A stretch of 64,000 nucleotides of DNA from assembly GCA_022457065.1 (NCBI GenBank), contig JAJGBQ010000003.1, positions 2,852,001-2,916,000 on the forward strand, in the 5' to 3' direction. The notes beneath the pieces were generated by a model, which had not been told where the DNA came from, did not search any database, and saw nothing but the letters and a program-made list of their open reading frames with translations. This DNA comes from Curvularia sp. ZM96 (Eukaryota > Ascomycota > Dothideomycetes > Pleosporales > Pleosporaceae). A program made the position numbers and the translations under genes. This document shows, in pieces, positions 1-11,594 of the stretch. How positions within the stretch are numbered: position 1 is the first letter of the stretch; each line of letters begins with the position of its first letter.

Positions 1-1298
1 AGGAGAGTGACTGTCAGGCCCGAATTGGTGGTGGATAAAGGAAGAGGCGAGCGCATGGAGATTGCGTTGAACATCTCGTTCCCGCGTGTACCGTGCGAAC
101 TGCTCACACTTGATGTTATGGATGTTTCTGGAGAACTACAGATGGGTCTTACACACGGTATCAACAAGGTGCATTTGAGCCCGGAGAAGGAGGGTAGCAA
201 GGTCATTGCGGTTAAGCCCATGGATCTGTAAGTGTATCTGAACCCCTTGGAATGAAATTGGATATAGAAAATAGAAGCGAATACTAACTGCGCTTATAGG
301 CACGCCAACGAAGCATCCCACATGGCCCCCGACTACTGCGGCGAATGTTACGGCGCGCCCGCCCCCACGAACGCAAAGAAACCCGGCTGCTGCAACACCT
401 GCGAGGAAGTGCGCGATGCCTACGCCTCCATATCATGGTCGTTTGGTCGCGGAGAAGGCGTGGAACAATGTGAGCGGGAACACTACGCGGAGCGTCTCGA
501 CGCAGAGCGCCAGGAAGGATGCCGTCTTGAAGGCAGCATCCGTGTGAACAAGGTTGTCGGAAACTTCCACATTGCGCCTGGAAAGTCTTTCTCCAACGGC
601 AACCTGCACGTGCATGACTTGGAAAACTACTTCAAAGACGAATATGCGCACACTTTCACTCACAAGATCCACCAGCTTCGCTTTGGCCCTCAGCTGAGCG
701 ATGTCGTCGTGAAGAACATCCAAGATAAACACCGCAGCTCTGGCCCGGGTAGCTGGTCGAACCACCACATCAACCCCCTTGACAACACCGAGCAACACAC
801 CGACGAAAAGGCCTTCAACTTCATGTACTTTATCAAGGTTGTCTCGACAGCTTATCTCCCCCTTGGCTGGGAAGATGCTGCTCCTCGCTCTGCTAAGCAT
901 GAAGAGCTCCTTGGCTCTACTATTGACGCTTCATACAAGGGAAGCATCGAGACACACCAGTACTCTGTAACAAGCCATAAGCGGAACCTGAAGGGCGGAA
1001 ATGACGAACAAGACGGACACAAGGAAAGAATTCACGCCCGCGGTGGTATCCCAGGTGTCTTTTTCTCCTACGTAAGTTGCGCTCTGCCATCCGACAGACA
1101 GATGAGACGTAGTAACTAACATTTGCATAGGACATCTCCCCAATGAAGGTTATCAACCGCGAAGTCCGTGAAAAGACCTTCTCTGGCTTCCTTGTCGGCC
1201 TGTGCGCCGTTATTGGCGGCACGCTTACTGTTGCTGCGGCTGTCGATCGCGCCCTTTACGAGGGCGTCAACAGGATCAAAAAGATTCATTCACAGTAG
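1..1298 (+). CDS. ERV46: ER-Golgi COPII vesicle protein Erv46/ERGIC3, 5' partial
   Basis: This is the C-terminal 388 residues of an Erv46-type cargo receptor, which with Erv41 cycles between ER and Golgi in COPII/COPI vesicles. Three exons are visible, with introns at 228-299 (branch ACTAAC) and 1072-1130; the frame runs open through base 1, so the N-terminal cytosolic tail and first membrane segment lie outside the window. Family hallmarks are the start VRPELVVDKGRGE, a cysteine-rich luminal stretch (CGECYGAP then CCNTCEEVRDAY), FHIAPGKSF, NFMYFIKVVSTAYLPLG and GGIPGVFFSY. The last exon (1131-1298) encodes the second membrane segment around FLVGLCAVIGGTLTVAAAV and a short lysine-containing cytosolic tail ending KKIHSQ. 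The full yeast protein is about 415 residues, so little is missing. Identification is secure; the missing 5' end is an effect of the window. Confidence 0.93.
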
Positions 1299-2182
1299 TT
1301 ATATCCCACATTCAAGCTACATAAGAAGCATAGGGCGGGGGCCCAATTTTACTGCATCTATGCAAAGGATGTTTTGTCTGGGGAGTTTCGGGGCGTTTTT
1401 TATTTGCCAGTCTCAAGATTAAGAGAGCTAGGTCTGTGTATTCCAGATAAAGAGGTTCTTGTAGGGGTTCGAAGGCTGGGTGGGCAGAAGTGTGTCGCGG
1501 AATAGAAGTGGTTTTCCTGGAATAGGAAGGAGTGGGGGTTTGTATTATTTAGGTTTAGCAATTTCAAGAGAGAATAAGAAGAAGTACATGCATAGAGAAA
1601 TCGCCTGTATTTTCTGTAGAGTGGATGGTGAGAAAGGGCGTTCATTTATCTGATAGGATGTTAAAGTGACCATATATTCGAGAATAGAGAGTTCAACCGG
1701 AACACGGACGTCTACATTGCATGAAGGTGGTTGGTTGTTTAATTTACTCAGTGCAATACCGAAGACATCACAATCATGGAGAAGGCGGTTGGTTTGGTTG
1801 GCCAGAAGATGTCTAGGCTGCAGCTATTAGGCAGTTGCCTGTCTGCCTGAACAAGAAGGCTGTCATGGGAGGCGACAATATGATCTAGTTATTTGACTCC
1901 CTAGGTTCATGTAAGTCAGATGAAGACAGCCTATCTTGTGTCCTGTGTTCGTAGAGCAGACCATACTGGGATCAAGACATTGTTGAAGCGAAGTAGCACA
2001 CCGTGGTTTGATGCTGGGGAGTCATGTGTTTCAACCAATAGCAAGCGTCGCAGGTTTAACATTGTGGCTTGGCGCCGCACGGTCTGTCAGCCTTTATATA
2101 CTGCTCGATCCCAGTTATCCTACACCCACATTCCTACAACTCTCATACACTCATCAATACCGCTGGAACCGCTTTAAGGACA
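1299..2182. other. Intergenic: ERV46 3' flank and promoter of the Mex67-like gene
   Basis: No coding sequence or RNA gene is recognisable here. The first half is A/G-rich 3' flank of ERV46. The last 100 bases are the core promoter of the downstream gene, with a TATA-like run near 2093. Confidence 0.5.
2093..2100 (+). promoter_or_regulatory. TATA-like element of the Mex67-like gene
   Basis: TTTATATA lies about 85 bases before the chosen ATG at 2183, followed by a C/T/A-rich leader with CACCAC-type context. The spacing suits a fungal TATA box with a short 5' UTR. It also argues against the longer in-frame start at 2069, which would lie upstream of this element. Confidence 0.4.
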
Positions 2183-3130
2183 ATGAATGATCAACCCCGA
2201 GGACGTGGACGAGGCCGCGGTCGTGGCCGTGGCAACTGGAGTGTCTCGTTTACGCCCCAGAACAACGACAGCGATCAGATGATGGTCGATGGGGATTCCT
2301 CGCGTGGGCGAGGCAGAGGGCGAGGACGAGGACGGGGTTTTCGAGGCGGTCCAAATCACTTTCAACACAACAACCACCCACGAGAGCCGCCCATCGACAT
2401 TGAAAAAGTCAAGTCAAATCCAACCTACCCTCTTATGGAAGGGTTCCTCGGGCGCCGCTATGATGCAGCAAACAAGCTGTTGAACCTCTCCACCATTGCC
2501 AGCGACCAAGAAATTCTGCAATCTGGCATGTTTTCCACAGAAGGGGCCCAAAAGAAGTTTTTCCCTGCCCTCATGATCGTTTGCGACGCTATTCTTGAGA
2601 CACAAGAAGCCAAAGAGCAAGCTATCCACAGTGTTACATTATCTGGAAACAATCTACAAAACACCCATGCGGTCTACCAACTCTGCAATCACTTCCGCCA
2701 CATCCAGAACCTGGACTTGAGCAACAACGCTTTCGCAACGCTAGATGCACTCAAGCCATGGAAAGGCCGCTTCCGAAACGTCGAGCACCTCATCATCGAC
2801 TCGTTCCCTTCACCAAACTGGGAAGAAGAGATCATCTCGTGGTTTCCCAAACTCAAAATTCTAAACGGCAATCAAGTACGCCCTGATGCGGCGCCGGGAG
2901 CAAATGCACCACAGCAAACACCCCATTCCAACACTCCAACACCTGCACCCCCAATCACAGATCCAGAGCAGCAACGGAAAGAAGAAATGATTCTCTACGT
3001 ACAGCGCGAAACCAATCTCACGCGCGACTATGCCATTCAATGCCTGGAAGCGGGGCAGTGGAACCTCGAACAAGCGGGTGCTTTGTTTGCTCAAAGCCGA
3101 GACTCTCTACCACCAGAAGCTTACAACTAG
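2183..3130 (+). CDS. Mex67/NXF-like mRNA export protein lacking the NTF2-like domain
   Basis: A single-exon protein of 315 residues. Residues 1-60 are an RGRGRG-rich RNA-binding type region in two blocks. About residues 70-225 form the leucine-rich repeat domain typical of Mex67/TAP: FLGRRYDAANKLLNLS, then SGMFSTEGAQKKFFPALM, LSGNNL, NLDLSNNAF, EHLIIDSF and WFPKLKILNGNQV. After a Pro/Thr-rich linker the last 55 residues form a TAP-C/UBA-like domain that would bind FG nucleoporins (YAIQCLEAGQWNLEQAGALF). Canonical Mex67 has an NTF2-like domain of about 170 residues between these parts, which binds Mtr2; here the linker is only about 35 residues. The ATG at 2183 was chosen over a longer frame from 2069 because of the TATA box at 2093 and the Mex67-like N-terminus. 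It could be a shortened paralogue or an alternative export adaptor. Confidence 0.82.
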   Translation: MNDQPRGRGRGRGRGRGNWSVSFTPQNNDSDQMMVDGDSSRGRGRGRGRGRGFRGGPNHFQHNNHPREPPIDIEKVKSNPTYPLMEGFLGRRYDAANKLLNLSTIASDQEILQSGMFSTEGAQKKFFPALMIVCDAILETQEAKEQAIHSVTLSGNNLQNTHAVYQLCNHFRHIQNLDLSNNAFATLDALKPWKGRFRNVEHLIIDSFPSPNWEEEIISWFPKLKILNGNQVRPDAAPGANAPQQTPHSNTPTPAPPITDPEQQRKEEMILYVQRETNLTRDYAIQCLEAGQWNLEQAGALFAQSRDSLPPEAYN

Positions 3131-4209
3131 GCTTTGTCTGCTTTGTGAGAGTACAGAAGTAGAAATGCGCACTGCTTGTTCAAGTGGAGAAGGGCCCCAT
3201 CGGATAGGGGCGTCGCGAAGAGTGTAAGACGACTGCCTCTTCGCCATGGCGAACAGTGAAAAGTCAGCTGTCTCTACCTCCATCAACCAGCCACCACACG
3301 GAGAAATGAAACCCGAATCTTCTCACCAATGAACATAACAGCAACCTTTTTCCAACACGGGCAGCACTACTCCACCACCACTATTATTCATCACAACAAT
3401 CTGTGCTACCACAGAGCTGGACCTCGTGGCACACTGCAGATGGTACCTTCGACATACCAATCCTTCTGCTCATTACTACATATTCCATCACAACCAAAAA
3501 TCCTCCACCACTCCAGCAAAACACAGCGAAATCCCTGCCATTGGGCCCGTACACATACACACACGACAAAGGGCAGTGCGCTCTTCTTCTTTTTCGGGTT
3601 TCCCTTACCCATCACGCCAGCCTTTTGTACATTCAAGGGTTGTTCTTTGCACGACACCGAAAATTGTTCATCTCACGGTTGCATCATGCACGGTGGGGCG
3701 AGAGCAAGTCAGAGCATAGCACGGCGTTTCTATATTCTTTCATCATTGTTTTTTTATCGCCATTCGTAAGGGGAGAAAGGGGACAGATTACGCTCTGCTG
3801 TGCAGATGTATCGTTATGAAGGGAGTTACGGGCTAGATTGGATGGAGGGACGGAGAAGGAGGCAATGGAAGAAAAGGCTGGAAAACTTGTATAGATGGGA
3901 GAAAGCGATTCAAACTCATGAAATGGAATATTCACTATGATGTCTTCTTTTTTCTGGTCTTCACTTGCATCGTGATGTAACAGACTTATGGTTTTCCCGG
4001 AAAATGTAAATCGAGATGAATGTCGACAACAATCAAGCAGAATTTCACAGATCACATTTGGCTTTACTCAGAGGAAAGACGTGTAAAGGAGAGAGAAAAT
4101 TTGCTCTAGGCATCCAAGCCGAGCGTCGTGAAAAATCATTCGGTGTATATACTTTGTAAACGACATCGTTACTTGCTAAAAGTATCAGCAACAATTAAAA
4201 GAAGATCGC
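3131..4209. other. Convergent intergenic region
   Basis: These bases hold the 3' flanks of the Mex67-like gene (plus) and the sulfate permease (minus). Overlapping open frames at 3329-4055 have simple, C/A- and T-rich composition and no recognisable domain. I see no gene here. Confidence 0.5.
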
Positions 4210-6754
4210 TCAATGACTCTTCCTCTGCACATTAGCCAAAGCACTATTAAGCGCAGCCGTAACATCAACGTGAAACAATGGCCTATTGAGGCCTTGAACA
4301 ACCGCTATCCTGCCCCTGTGTCGCGCATCCTGCCCAGCTTCGTATGCCTTGCTATGCTCGAGCTGTTTGTTCAAGCTACCCGTTTCCGAACTGGCGCCTG
4401 AGATATCTGCAGCCCATGCAGCCTCGACATCATTGTTTCGGACCTGCGATGTCGTGCGTCGAGCGAGGAGGTTCTCTTGCGCCTCTGCCTGTGCGGCGGC
4501 CGAGTCTGAGCCGCCAATTTCGGCGACGCTGAAGATTGGTTTCCAGCGGTGTGTGATACCGCTCTCAGGCGTCTCTGGTGTGTAGTAGCCGAAGCCGGCA
4601 GCGGCTAGGGAGCGTTTGGTCCAGCGGTTGTTGATGTTGCAGAAGTGCCAATCGACTGTATCAGGAGCAGCATATTTGTCGAGCTGATTCCTGACGTCAA
4701 TCAAGTTTTGGATCGCAGTAAGGTCGACGTTGTTGACCGATGAGAAGTCGAGGATGATGGCCTTCAGTGTCGGTCGGTCGTCTGGTGTGGCCGACTCCTT
4801 TCCGTGCCGTGGGCCAGGGTCATTCCATGGGCGATCGCCGACCCTATCGTAGGTTGCCTGGTTCGTACGACGTGTCTTGGCAAATATGATGTTCGTGAGT
4901 TCGTCGAGATAGTGGTTTGCGTTGGGATAGTTGAATCCCTCACTGAAACGGTAGATAAAGATTCCTGGATATGGGTCCTCTAGCTCGATTGTAGGGTTAG
5001 ATCCATCTTTGTGGTCGATAGGCAGGAAGACTTCGCGAACAGAATGCTCTCCCTCGGTCGGTTTCTGCCTTGAGTTCGGTGATCTCTTGTCGTCATCCGT
5101 GGGATCAAGAATATGATCACCAACGACGGAGTGAATCTTAGCTCTTCCCATGAAGCGTCCCCTGGCTTTGAACAAGCGGAAGGCGAACATGCCAGCGGAT
5201 ACGGACACAGTGACGAAGATGCCATTCTCGATACTGGAGAACACAGTGACCAAAACACCGATGAAAAAGATAATAACTTCAAGTGGCGAGATTCTCCAAA
5301 ATTGATACACAGTGTTTGGCGGTGTGATCAGGTCAAGCACGGCGTGAATAATGACCGCTGATAGTGCCGCGTTTGGAATATACCAGAACATGGCTGGGAG
5401 GGCGTAGATGGCAAGCAACACTACTACGGCGGTAATGACACCCGCAAAAGGAGTACGGACTCCAGCCTTGGACTTGATGGCAGTGCGCGAGAAAGATCCG
5501 GTTGCAGGGTAAGCTCCAAGGAAGGGACCCAGGCAGTTAGATACACCGATAGCCACCAGCTCTTGCGAGGGGTTGATGACATAGTTGTTGACTCTGCCAA
5601 AAGACTTGGCGATGGAGATATGCTCAATAAGAAGCACAATCACAGTGGAAGGCAGCTCCGTGGCAAAAGACTTGATGATGGGGATTGTGACCTTCGGTAC
5701 GCGAGCGTGCTGGAAACCTCGGGGAACGGTTCCTAGAGTAGAGATGATAGGTTTTGTCCCATTGGCCTTGTGCGATCGATTCGCCAAGTAGCTGAACAAG
5801 ATGTACAGCAGAATGACGAATACAGTGCGCAGAGTGTTCAGGAAGAAGAACAGCTTAGCTTTGGCTGGGAAACGTTTCGCAAGCCGGCCACAGCCGTAGC
5901 GGATTGCGTACAAGAGGAAGAGACATGTAAGTCCGAAGGCGGCGTTGAGATCGGTACGTCCAAGGTGCTTCAAAGAGTTGATGACGACTTTGTATGTAGG
6001 ATCCCTCGTTGAGAAGCCCTTGATTCCCATCATAGTCGGGAACTGTCCAGCAGCAATGCTAAGGGCAGAGCCGGTCATGAAAGCCGAAATCGCAGGTAGA
6101 GAAATAAGGTCGACGATCCAGCCCAACCTGACGAGACCGAGGAAGAGAACAATTGAGCCAGCAATGATGGCCAATGCAGATGCAATCATATCTCTTGAGA
6201 TGTCTTGGCCAGCAAGTTTCTTCTCTGCTGATAGCACGACACTGCCAGTGACTGTAGAAAGGACGGCGACGGGACCGATGGTTATGTCTTTCGAGGTAGC
6301 GAAGAACCAGTAGATGAGTACACCCATAAACGACGAATACAATCCGAACTCGACGGGAAGCTCGGCGAGCTTCGCGTAGGCCATGCCCTGGGGAACGACA
6401 ACTGCACCAACCGTGATACCTAGACGGGGTCAGTGTTTTGATATCCAGAATGCAGTCTATTGACGTACCAGCCACAAGATCTCCGAGTAACCATTGTACA
6501 TTATAGCGACCTATCCAATGAACAAAAGGGAATAAGCTGTATAGGTATTCTGCAAATTCTCGACTGGTAGGAATGACTTCCTGAAGCCACTCGCGCGCTG
6601 TAGGCTCTTCCTCGACATACATGTCGGCAGAGTCGACGGTAAACACACTTTCTCCACGTGTAACACGGTCCGAGCCGGTCTCGTTCCGGTAATGCAGATC
6701 GATGCCCAGGACCTTTGCCAGGCCATGGCCAACTTTGTTGGCTGTAGAAGCCAT
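4210..6754 (-). CDS. SulP-family sulfate permease with STAS domain
   Basis: An 831-residue plasma-membrane sulfate transporter in two exons; the intron at 6420-6468 joins GDLVAG to ITVGAVVVPQGMAYAKLAEL. That junction rebuilds the SulP signature (PQGMAYAKLAELPVEFGLYSSF region). About 10-12 membrane segments follow, for example IGPVAVLSTVTGSVVL, FMTGSALSIAAGQ and VVLLAIYALPAMFWYI. The C-terminal third is a cytosolic STAS domain, recognisable from AIILDFSSVNNVDLTAIQNL, with a low-complexity insert before it. Fungal Sul1/Sul2-like proteins are 800-900 residues, so the length is normal. The start at MASTANK (6754) was chosen; the frame stays open upstream to 6964, so a longer N-terminus cannot be excluded. 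Fungal sulfate permeases are usually induced by sulfur limitation through a bZIP factor, but no convincing site for that factor was found nearby. Confidence 0.92.
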
Positions 6755-8783
6755 CGTTGATTGAATGTTACTCCAACTCGACCGCAGTGGTGTACCGTTG
6801 CCAAGTGCTTGGGATCCAGTGCCAGAGGTTTGACAAGACCGGGAAGGGTTCAACAGATGCGACAAGAGTTTATCAGACGCTTGTCCGAAGCTTGTCTCCA
6901 AGGCAGCGGGAGAAGGGGGCAATGTATACAAGCACGGCGTGCAACGTCGATCGCTTTGTGCCAATCACAAGTAATGTGGCGGGAGTGAAGCTTCAAGGGC
7001 AGCTTGCCAACATGGGCGTTGTCCGAGGAAGTTTGGCGTACGTAGGACGGGAGCCCTGGCGGCGCCTCGATATTACTTGAGCTGGTGCGCAGATTGCGTG
7101 ATCGCTTTGACCAGAAAGGGTACCCAAAGATGTAAACGTAGGTGGAGCTGGTCAAATTACGCGACCGGCAGATGCACAGTCTATAGGAAGCCAAAGCGAT
7201 ATGGTCACGCCGATGACGGTAGAGGCAGAAAAGACCGGGAGAATGGTTCTAGACAGTGCCCTCGTGGGTATAAGTTTGAGACAAGTGACATGCCATGGCT
7301 GAAGATGCCGCTCAGATCTACCAGAGGCCACCAGCAACAGTGACGCCTTTGGCCGCATTTCCTGCGTCGATATGGGTCGAAGTTACAAGGGTGTGCGGAC
7401 AAGTGGACAGGGATGGTGGGTGAAGGATGTGATAGTTGGAGCTGGGTCGCACTAGTACCCAATAGAAGCGGACAGGACCCGTATTGCGTGCTCTGCTGCC
7501 GAGATGTCGACTTCGGCTTCCGAGCACAGCGAAGGAAGCTTGGTGCATCTTGGGCAGAGCTTCCACACCATTGCGCCGTATGCTTTTCAGCTACCGTGTC
7601 CTTGAGCAGCGTGCCTTTTCCGCGGATCTGTGAAGTTTTTGCCGCATACCTGATTGGCGGGCTCGGTCGTGCAGGCTGGACTCGACGACGCACAAATAGC
7701 TGCAGCTCCAAATCGTCAGAGCGGTGCTCTTACAAATCTCCAGTGTGGCACGCTCTCTACCTAGTACCGGTCTCGCGGTATCGCAGCATTGTAGCTGACG
7801 TCACCTTCTGGACAAAGCCGGCGGAGCAGATTCGTTGAGGCGACGGTCGAGATCCTAACGGGAACTTGCATCCCTTCCAGGGCAAAGCTGTCAGGAACGT
7901 GGAGCACTTTCATAGTAGGCCGGGCCGTCGTACGTACACCGAGACGGTGAAGTTTGTGGGTTCAATTAAGGTTTTGTTTGCAGGATGGCAGCCGCACGTG
8001 GGGGACTCTGCTTGTGTCTTAGCGCACAGACTCAGTTGAATGTGGGGGTGACTTGTTCAGGGCAGAGCAATACACAGGGTGCATGTGCCAACACCATGGC
8101 ATTTTATGCTCGACTGTTCACGATGCTGTCGTCCCATATATGTTCCTCTGTTGGCCAGTTGAGCATGTGTGCATTGATGACAGCCGCACGAGCTTCCTCT
8201 TTCGCCCCAGACTTCCGGAATGACGGCATCCACATTGCATAGCCCATGACCTGCTTTGCTCCACCCCTTGGCAAAACACTCTCGAGTCTACGTGTGCTCT
8301 CCACGTCTAGCTCAACAGGTTTTGTCGAGAATTCACGATGGCTGTTATGCCAATTTTAAACTTGACCATCTGCGTCATCAACAAGACAAACCGCGCAAAA
8401 GATCTACAAACAGGCAGCGTTGAATTATGGGTCCTTCGGATGCCCAGCCGCGAAACAAAAACGAGAGATTCGCTCCCGCTTCTCCACATAATCTAGGTCG
8501 GGGACTATCGCCGTGATCACTGATCTCTTCAGCTGCAGCAAAATGCAGAGAATTTTAGGAAAAGAAAAAAAAAGTGGATTTGTACGAACTTGACCTGCGC
8601 TGTGCGTTGAATATCCTGAGAATAACTACCCAATCATCTAAAGGACGAATATCAACACTATGATTGGACAAACAACCAGCCAGGCAGGAAACCATATCCG
8701 GGGCAGAAAAGCATACACCATGTAATTCTCTACCCAATGCGAAATCCCATTTCGAAAAGCCAACTTCAGTACCTTGGACACAT
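6755..8783. other. Two-kilobase intergenic region upstream of the sulfate permease
   Basis: The two flanking genes both lie on the minus strand, so this is the permease promoter plus the 3' flank of NOP14. Open frames up to 168 codons (7205-7711, 7413-7838) show no domain, no coding-like pattern and overlap each other on both strands. No RNA gene was recognised. One palindromic TGACGTCA occurs at 7796. Confidence 0.45.
7796..7803. promoter_or_regulatory. Palindromic TGACGTCA (CRE/ATF-type bZIP site)
   Basis: A perfect 8-base CRE palindrome lies about 1.04 kb upstream of the sulfate permease start. Sites of this type bind ATF/CREB bZIP proteins in fungi. Function is unproven and one 8-mer can occur by chance. 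Confidence 0.25.
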
Positions 8784-11297
8784 CTAACCCCGCTTCCTCG
8801 CCTTCTTCTCCCTCTCATAAATGTTCTTCTCCCTGCCCTCCTCACCCTGGATCTCCGCAACAAGCCTCCTGTACTTGGTCTCGTACGCACGGTCCTTCTC
8901 CTTCTTTTCCTTGAGACTTTCTCTCGCAATGAAGTTAGCATCCTTACGCAACTCACGCATTGCTCCTTTCCTCTCGCGCTTGTACTCCTTCTGCAGCTTC
9001 TTAGCCTCTGACCGCTCCTTATCAGGATCGTAGTGGCGGTTGGGATCAAAGGATTCCTCGAATTTAGGAATGTTGGATTTGATAGGCAGAGGACGGTGGT
9101 TGTGGAGAAGAAGAGGACGTCGCTTGGAGCGCGCAAGGGAAATGCGGGCCTGCAGGTTTTGCAGAGTGGAGATCTGCTTAGATGCCTTAAGGGGCTCAAG
9201 GAGGGGTGTGAACACTTCGATGAAAGATGGTGAGGTGCTCCACAGTTCAGCAGCTGTGATGATGTTCTTGCTGTGGGCAGCGAGAAGCGTAGGTGTGGCG
9301 TGTTCTGAGGCAAGACAGAGCCCTGTATAGCGGATGAACTCGGGGATATATCGCTTCGATAGCCTTTGGTAGTGGAGGTACTGTGCACCAACAAAAGCAC
9401 CAGTAGCGACGTCTTTGGTCGAAGCTGGCGAAGTAAGACCCATCCAGCGCGCCATCAGGGTAACGGCTGGTGTCACGACTTGATGGAAATGATCAGAGGT
9501 AGGGAAGATGGATCCGATCGCCGACAAAAGCGCGAGATCACCTGGCGTAGGGTCGTTCGAGGCCTGTAGTTGCTTCAAGTGTTCTCGGAATCTGGTCGCG
9601 ATCTGAACAGGGTACGAACGCGACATTGAATGAATGTGACGAATAATAGCCTCGATCACGGCCAAGGGCGCGGCGGGGGTCTGATTCGAAAGGTATGAGA
9701 CATGATCAATGAGCGCGCAAGCAAAATCAGCAAGCTTGTTCTTGTTGTCTGCATGGAGGCCCGCGTGGTAAAGTGCGCGTATCCTCTGAATAACAGTCGA
9801 AGTATCGTTGGTAGCGACGTCTTTGAAGACCTTCAAGAGCTCTTCGTGTGAGCGAGGGCATGCATATGTGTAGGCCAGCTTCGACGAAGGCTCAGCACTC
9901 AGGGTGAGCACACCATTGACAGCCTTTGGTTGCTCCTTGCGCTCTGGCATGACGTCCTTGAGAAAATCAGCGTCCTCATCATCCATGGCCATAGTGTCGT
10001 CGATAGCGGAGCCCGCGTCAGACTCGTCGTCGGAAATGTCAGCTTCAGAGTCGGTAGCGATGAGGTCGTCATCCATGATGAAATCGTCCTCGTCGTCAAC
10101 ACCCTCTGGCCGGAGCTGACCAGGAGCTTTCAGTCCAAACTCAGCAGCGTCGTCTGGGAGACTGTCTTCATCTTCATCCTCTTCAGGCTCGTGAGCGCCG
10201 TTCTTGCGAGGCTCCTCCTCATCATCGCTGACGGGCTCTCCACGCATCCTCTTCATGCGCTTCTGCTCGAGTTCCTTCAAGCGGTCAGCTTCCTCCTTGG
10301 CCTTTTCCTCTTCTGTCTTTGTTCGTTCTGTCGGCTTCGCTCGCTGGTCTTGCAGCAGTTGGCGCACCCTGGTATCGTACTCTCTATCTTTGTCCTGTTG
10401 TGTAGCTCCAGCAAGAAGTGCTGCGCGATCGGCGTTCATGCCAAAGTCGTTGAGTTGCGAGGTTTTGGGCGCTTCAGGCTCAGGCTTCTTGTTGATGTGT
10501 CCTCGCAGGGCAGTCAGAACGTCGTTAAGATCCTTGTCGAGCTCGTCTCTCAGCTCTTCGTCGTCCTCCTTTTGTGCTTGACGCTCGTACTTGTGCTGTT
10601 TCGATTTGGCGATGACCTCCTTCATGACTTCCTGTTTGCTCTTCTTCCTCTCCGGCTGCTCCTCTGCGGGAACATCGTCGCCAGCCTCACCGTCTACATC
10701 GTCTCTCCGCCTCTTCTTTTTCAGGAAACCATCCTCGTCATCGCTCGATCCAGCGATACTTGCTGCATCGTAATCTTCCTCGCCAATGTCATCGTCAAAG
10801 CGAAGCGTCTGTCCACCGTGCGTAAGCTCGACCTCATCAGCGTCGTCCTCGAGATCAAACACATTGCCACCCCTCTTGCGCTGCTGTTCCCGCTCAAAGC
10901 GCGCCATCATCTTATCCTCAAGACTCATTGTCGGGTCGTCTTCTCCAATTCGTCTATCCAGAATACCTCCGACTTTGTTTTTCCGGTGCATTTCTGGTAA
11001 CAGCGACTTCCTACGGGCCTCTTCGCCCTGGCTCTTGGTGACACCAGGCCTGCCGAGAATCTTCTTGGGCGCATTTTCAGCCTGCGCAGAGACATACTCA
11101 TGCTTATGCGGGCGCGCAAGGTGCTTGAACTCGAAAGGATTGAAGGATTCGCGAATTGAGGCGAGCGCAGAGGCTTTTCGTTCGCGGTGGTCGGCGTTCT
11201 TGGATTGCGACTTCTTCTGTTTCTTGGACTTTTGCGGACCGGTGATGCCCTGCTCGCGGAGCGAGGTTTTCAGCCGCTTCAGCTGTGAAGGCGGCAT
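8784..11297 (-). CDS. NOP14: Nop14, small-subunit processome protein
   Basis: An 837-residue, intronless homologue of Nop14, a nucleolar U3 snoRNP/90S factor needed for 18S rRNA processing and 40S assembly, partner of Noc4, Emg1 and Enp1. The N-terminal family block is clear: NPFEFKHLARPHKHEY, VTKSQGEEARRKSLLPE, then KNKVGGILDRRIGEDDPTMS and EDKMMARFEREQQ. The middle (about residues 150-460) is highly charged with acidic runs such as EDEDEDSLPDDAAEF. The C-terminal half is helical and ends in a basic segment typical of the family (REKNIYEREKKARKRG). Length matches yeast Nop14 (about 810). The start ATG at 11297 gives the usual MPPSQLKRLK beginning. It is divergent, 297 bases away, from the gene starting at 11595. 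Confidence 0.95.
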   Translation of the reverse strand: MPPSQLKRLKTSLREQGITGPQKSKKQKKSQSKNADHRERKASALASIRESFNPFEFKHLARPHKHEYVSAQAENAPKKILGRPGVTKSQGEEARRKSLLPEMHRKNKVGGILDRRIGEDDPTMSLEDKMMARFEREQQRKRGGNVFDLEDDADEVELTHGGQTLRFDDDIGEEDYDAASIAGSSDDEDGFLKKKRRRDDVDGEAGDDVPAEEQPERKKSKQEVMKEVIAKSKQHKYERQAQKEDDEELRDELDKDLNDVLTALRGHINKKPEPEAPKTSQLNDFGMNADRAALLAGATQQDKDREYDTRVRQLLQDQRAKPTERTKTEEEKAKEEADRLKELEQKRMKRMRGEPVSDDEEEPRKNGAHEPEEDEDEDSLPDDAAEFGLKAPGQLRPEGVDDEDDFIMDDDLIATDSEADISDDESDAGSAIDDTMAMDDEDADFLKDVMPERKEQPKAVNGVLTLSAEPSSKLAYTYACPRSHEELLKVFKDVATNDTSTVIQRIRALYHAGLHADNKNKLADFACALIDHVSYLSNQTPAAPLAVIEAIIRHIHSMSRSYPVQIATRFREHLKQLQASNDPTPGDLALLSAIGSIFPTSDHFHQVVTPAVTLMARWMGLTSPASTKDVATGAFVGAQYLHYQRLSKRYIPEFIRYTGLCLASEHATPTLLAAHSKNIITAAELWSTSPSFIEVFTPLLEPLKASKQISTLQNLQARISLARSKRRPLLLHNHRPLPIKSNIPKFEESFDPNRHYDPDKERSEAKKLQKEYKRERKGAMRELRKDANFIARESLKEKKEKDRAYETKYRRLVAEIQGEEGREKNIYEREKKARKRG

Positions 11298-11594
11298 TTT
11301 TCCAAATGGAGGTCTCTCAAGGCTGCAAGAGCCTTTTCCAGGTAGTGACTGCGGGTGCGGCGGAGGGGAGGACTCGCAGGCGACACGAGATGGGTGTTAG
11401 CATGAAATTATTTCAGCGGGTCAAAAGTTCGACATGGGTAGTTGGCCTAGCGCGACAACCCTGCCGTTCGCTCCCCCACGCCGCACGCGACTTCCGACAT
11501 CATCGTTCGGTTACTCAACTGCAGACGGGCAATGCCATGATGCCTCCAAACTTTCGCCCTACACACTGCAAAACATGAACCAACATTCACGGCC

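Noticed and set aside
2069..2182. Upstream in-frame Met for the Mex67-like gene
   Set aside because: The start would lie upstream of the TATA-like element at 2093, and the 38 added residues are not conserved-looking.
6755..6964. Longer N-terminus for the sulfate permease from 6964
   Set aside because: The frame is open, but the added 70 residues are not SulP-like, and MASTANK at 6754 is followed directly by family-like sequence. It cannot be ruled out fully.
7205..7838. Open frames in the sulfate permease upstream region
   Set aside because: Two opposite-strand frames cover the same bases, with no domain and unlikely amino-acid use. No splice-joined extension made a coherent protein.
9930..11000. 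356-codon plus-strand frame opposite NOP14
   Set aside because: It is the antisense shadow of acidic and basic runs in NOP14, rich in Leu/Val/Ser, with no domain.
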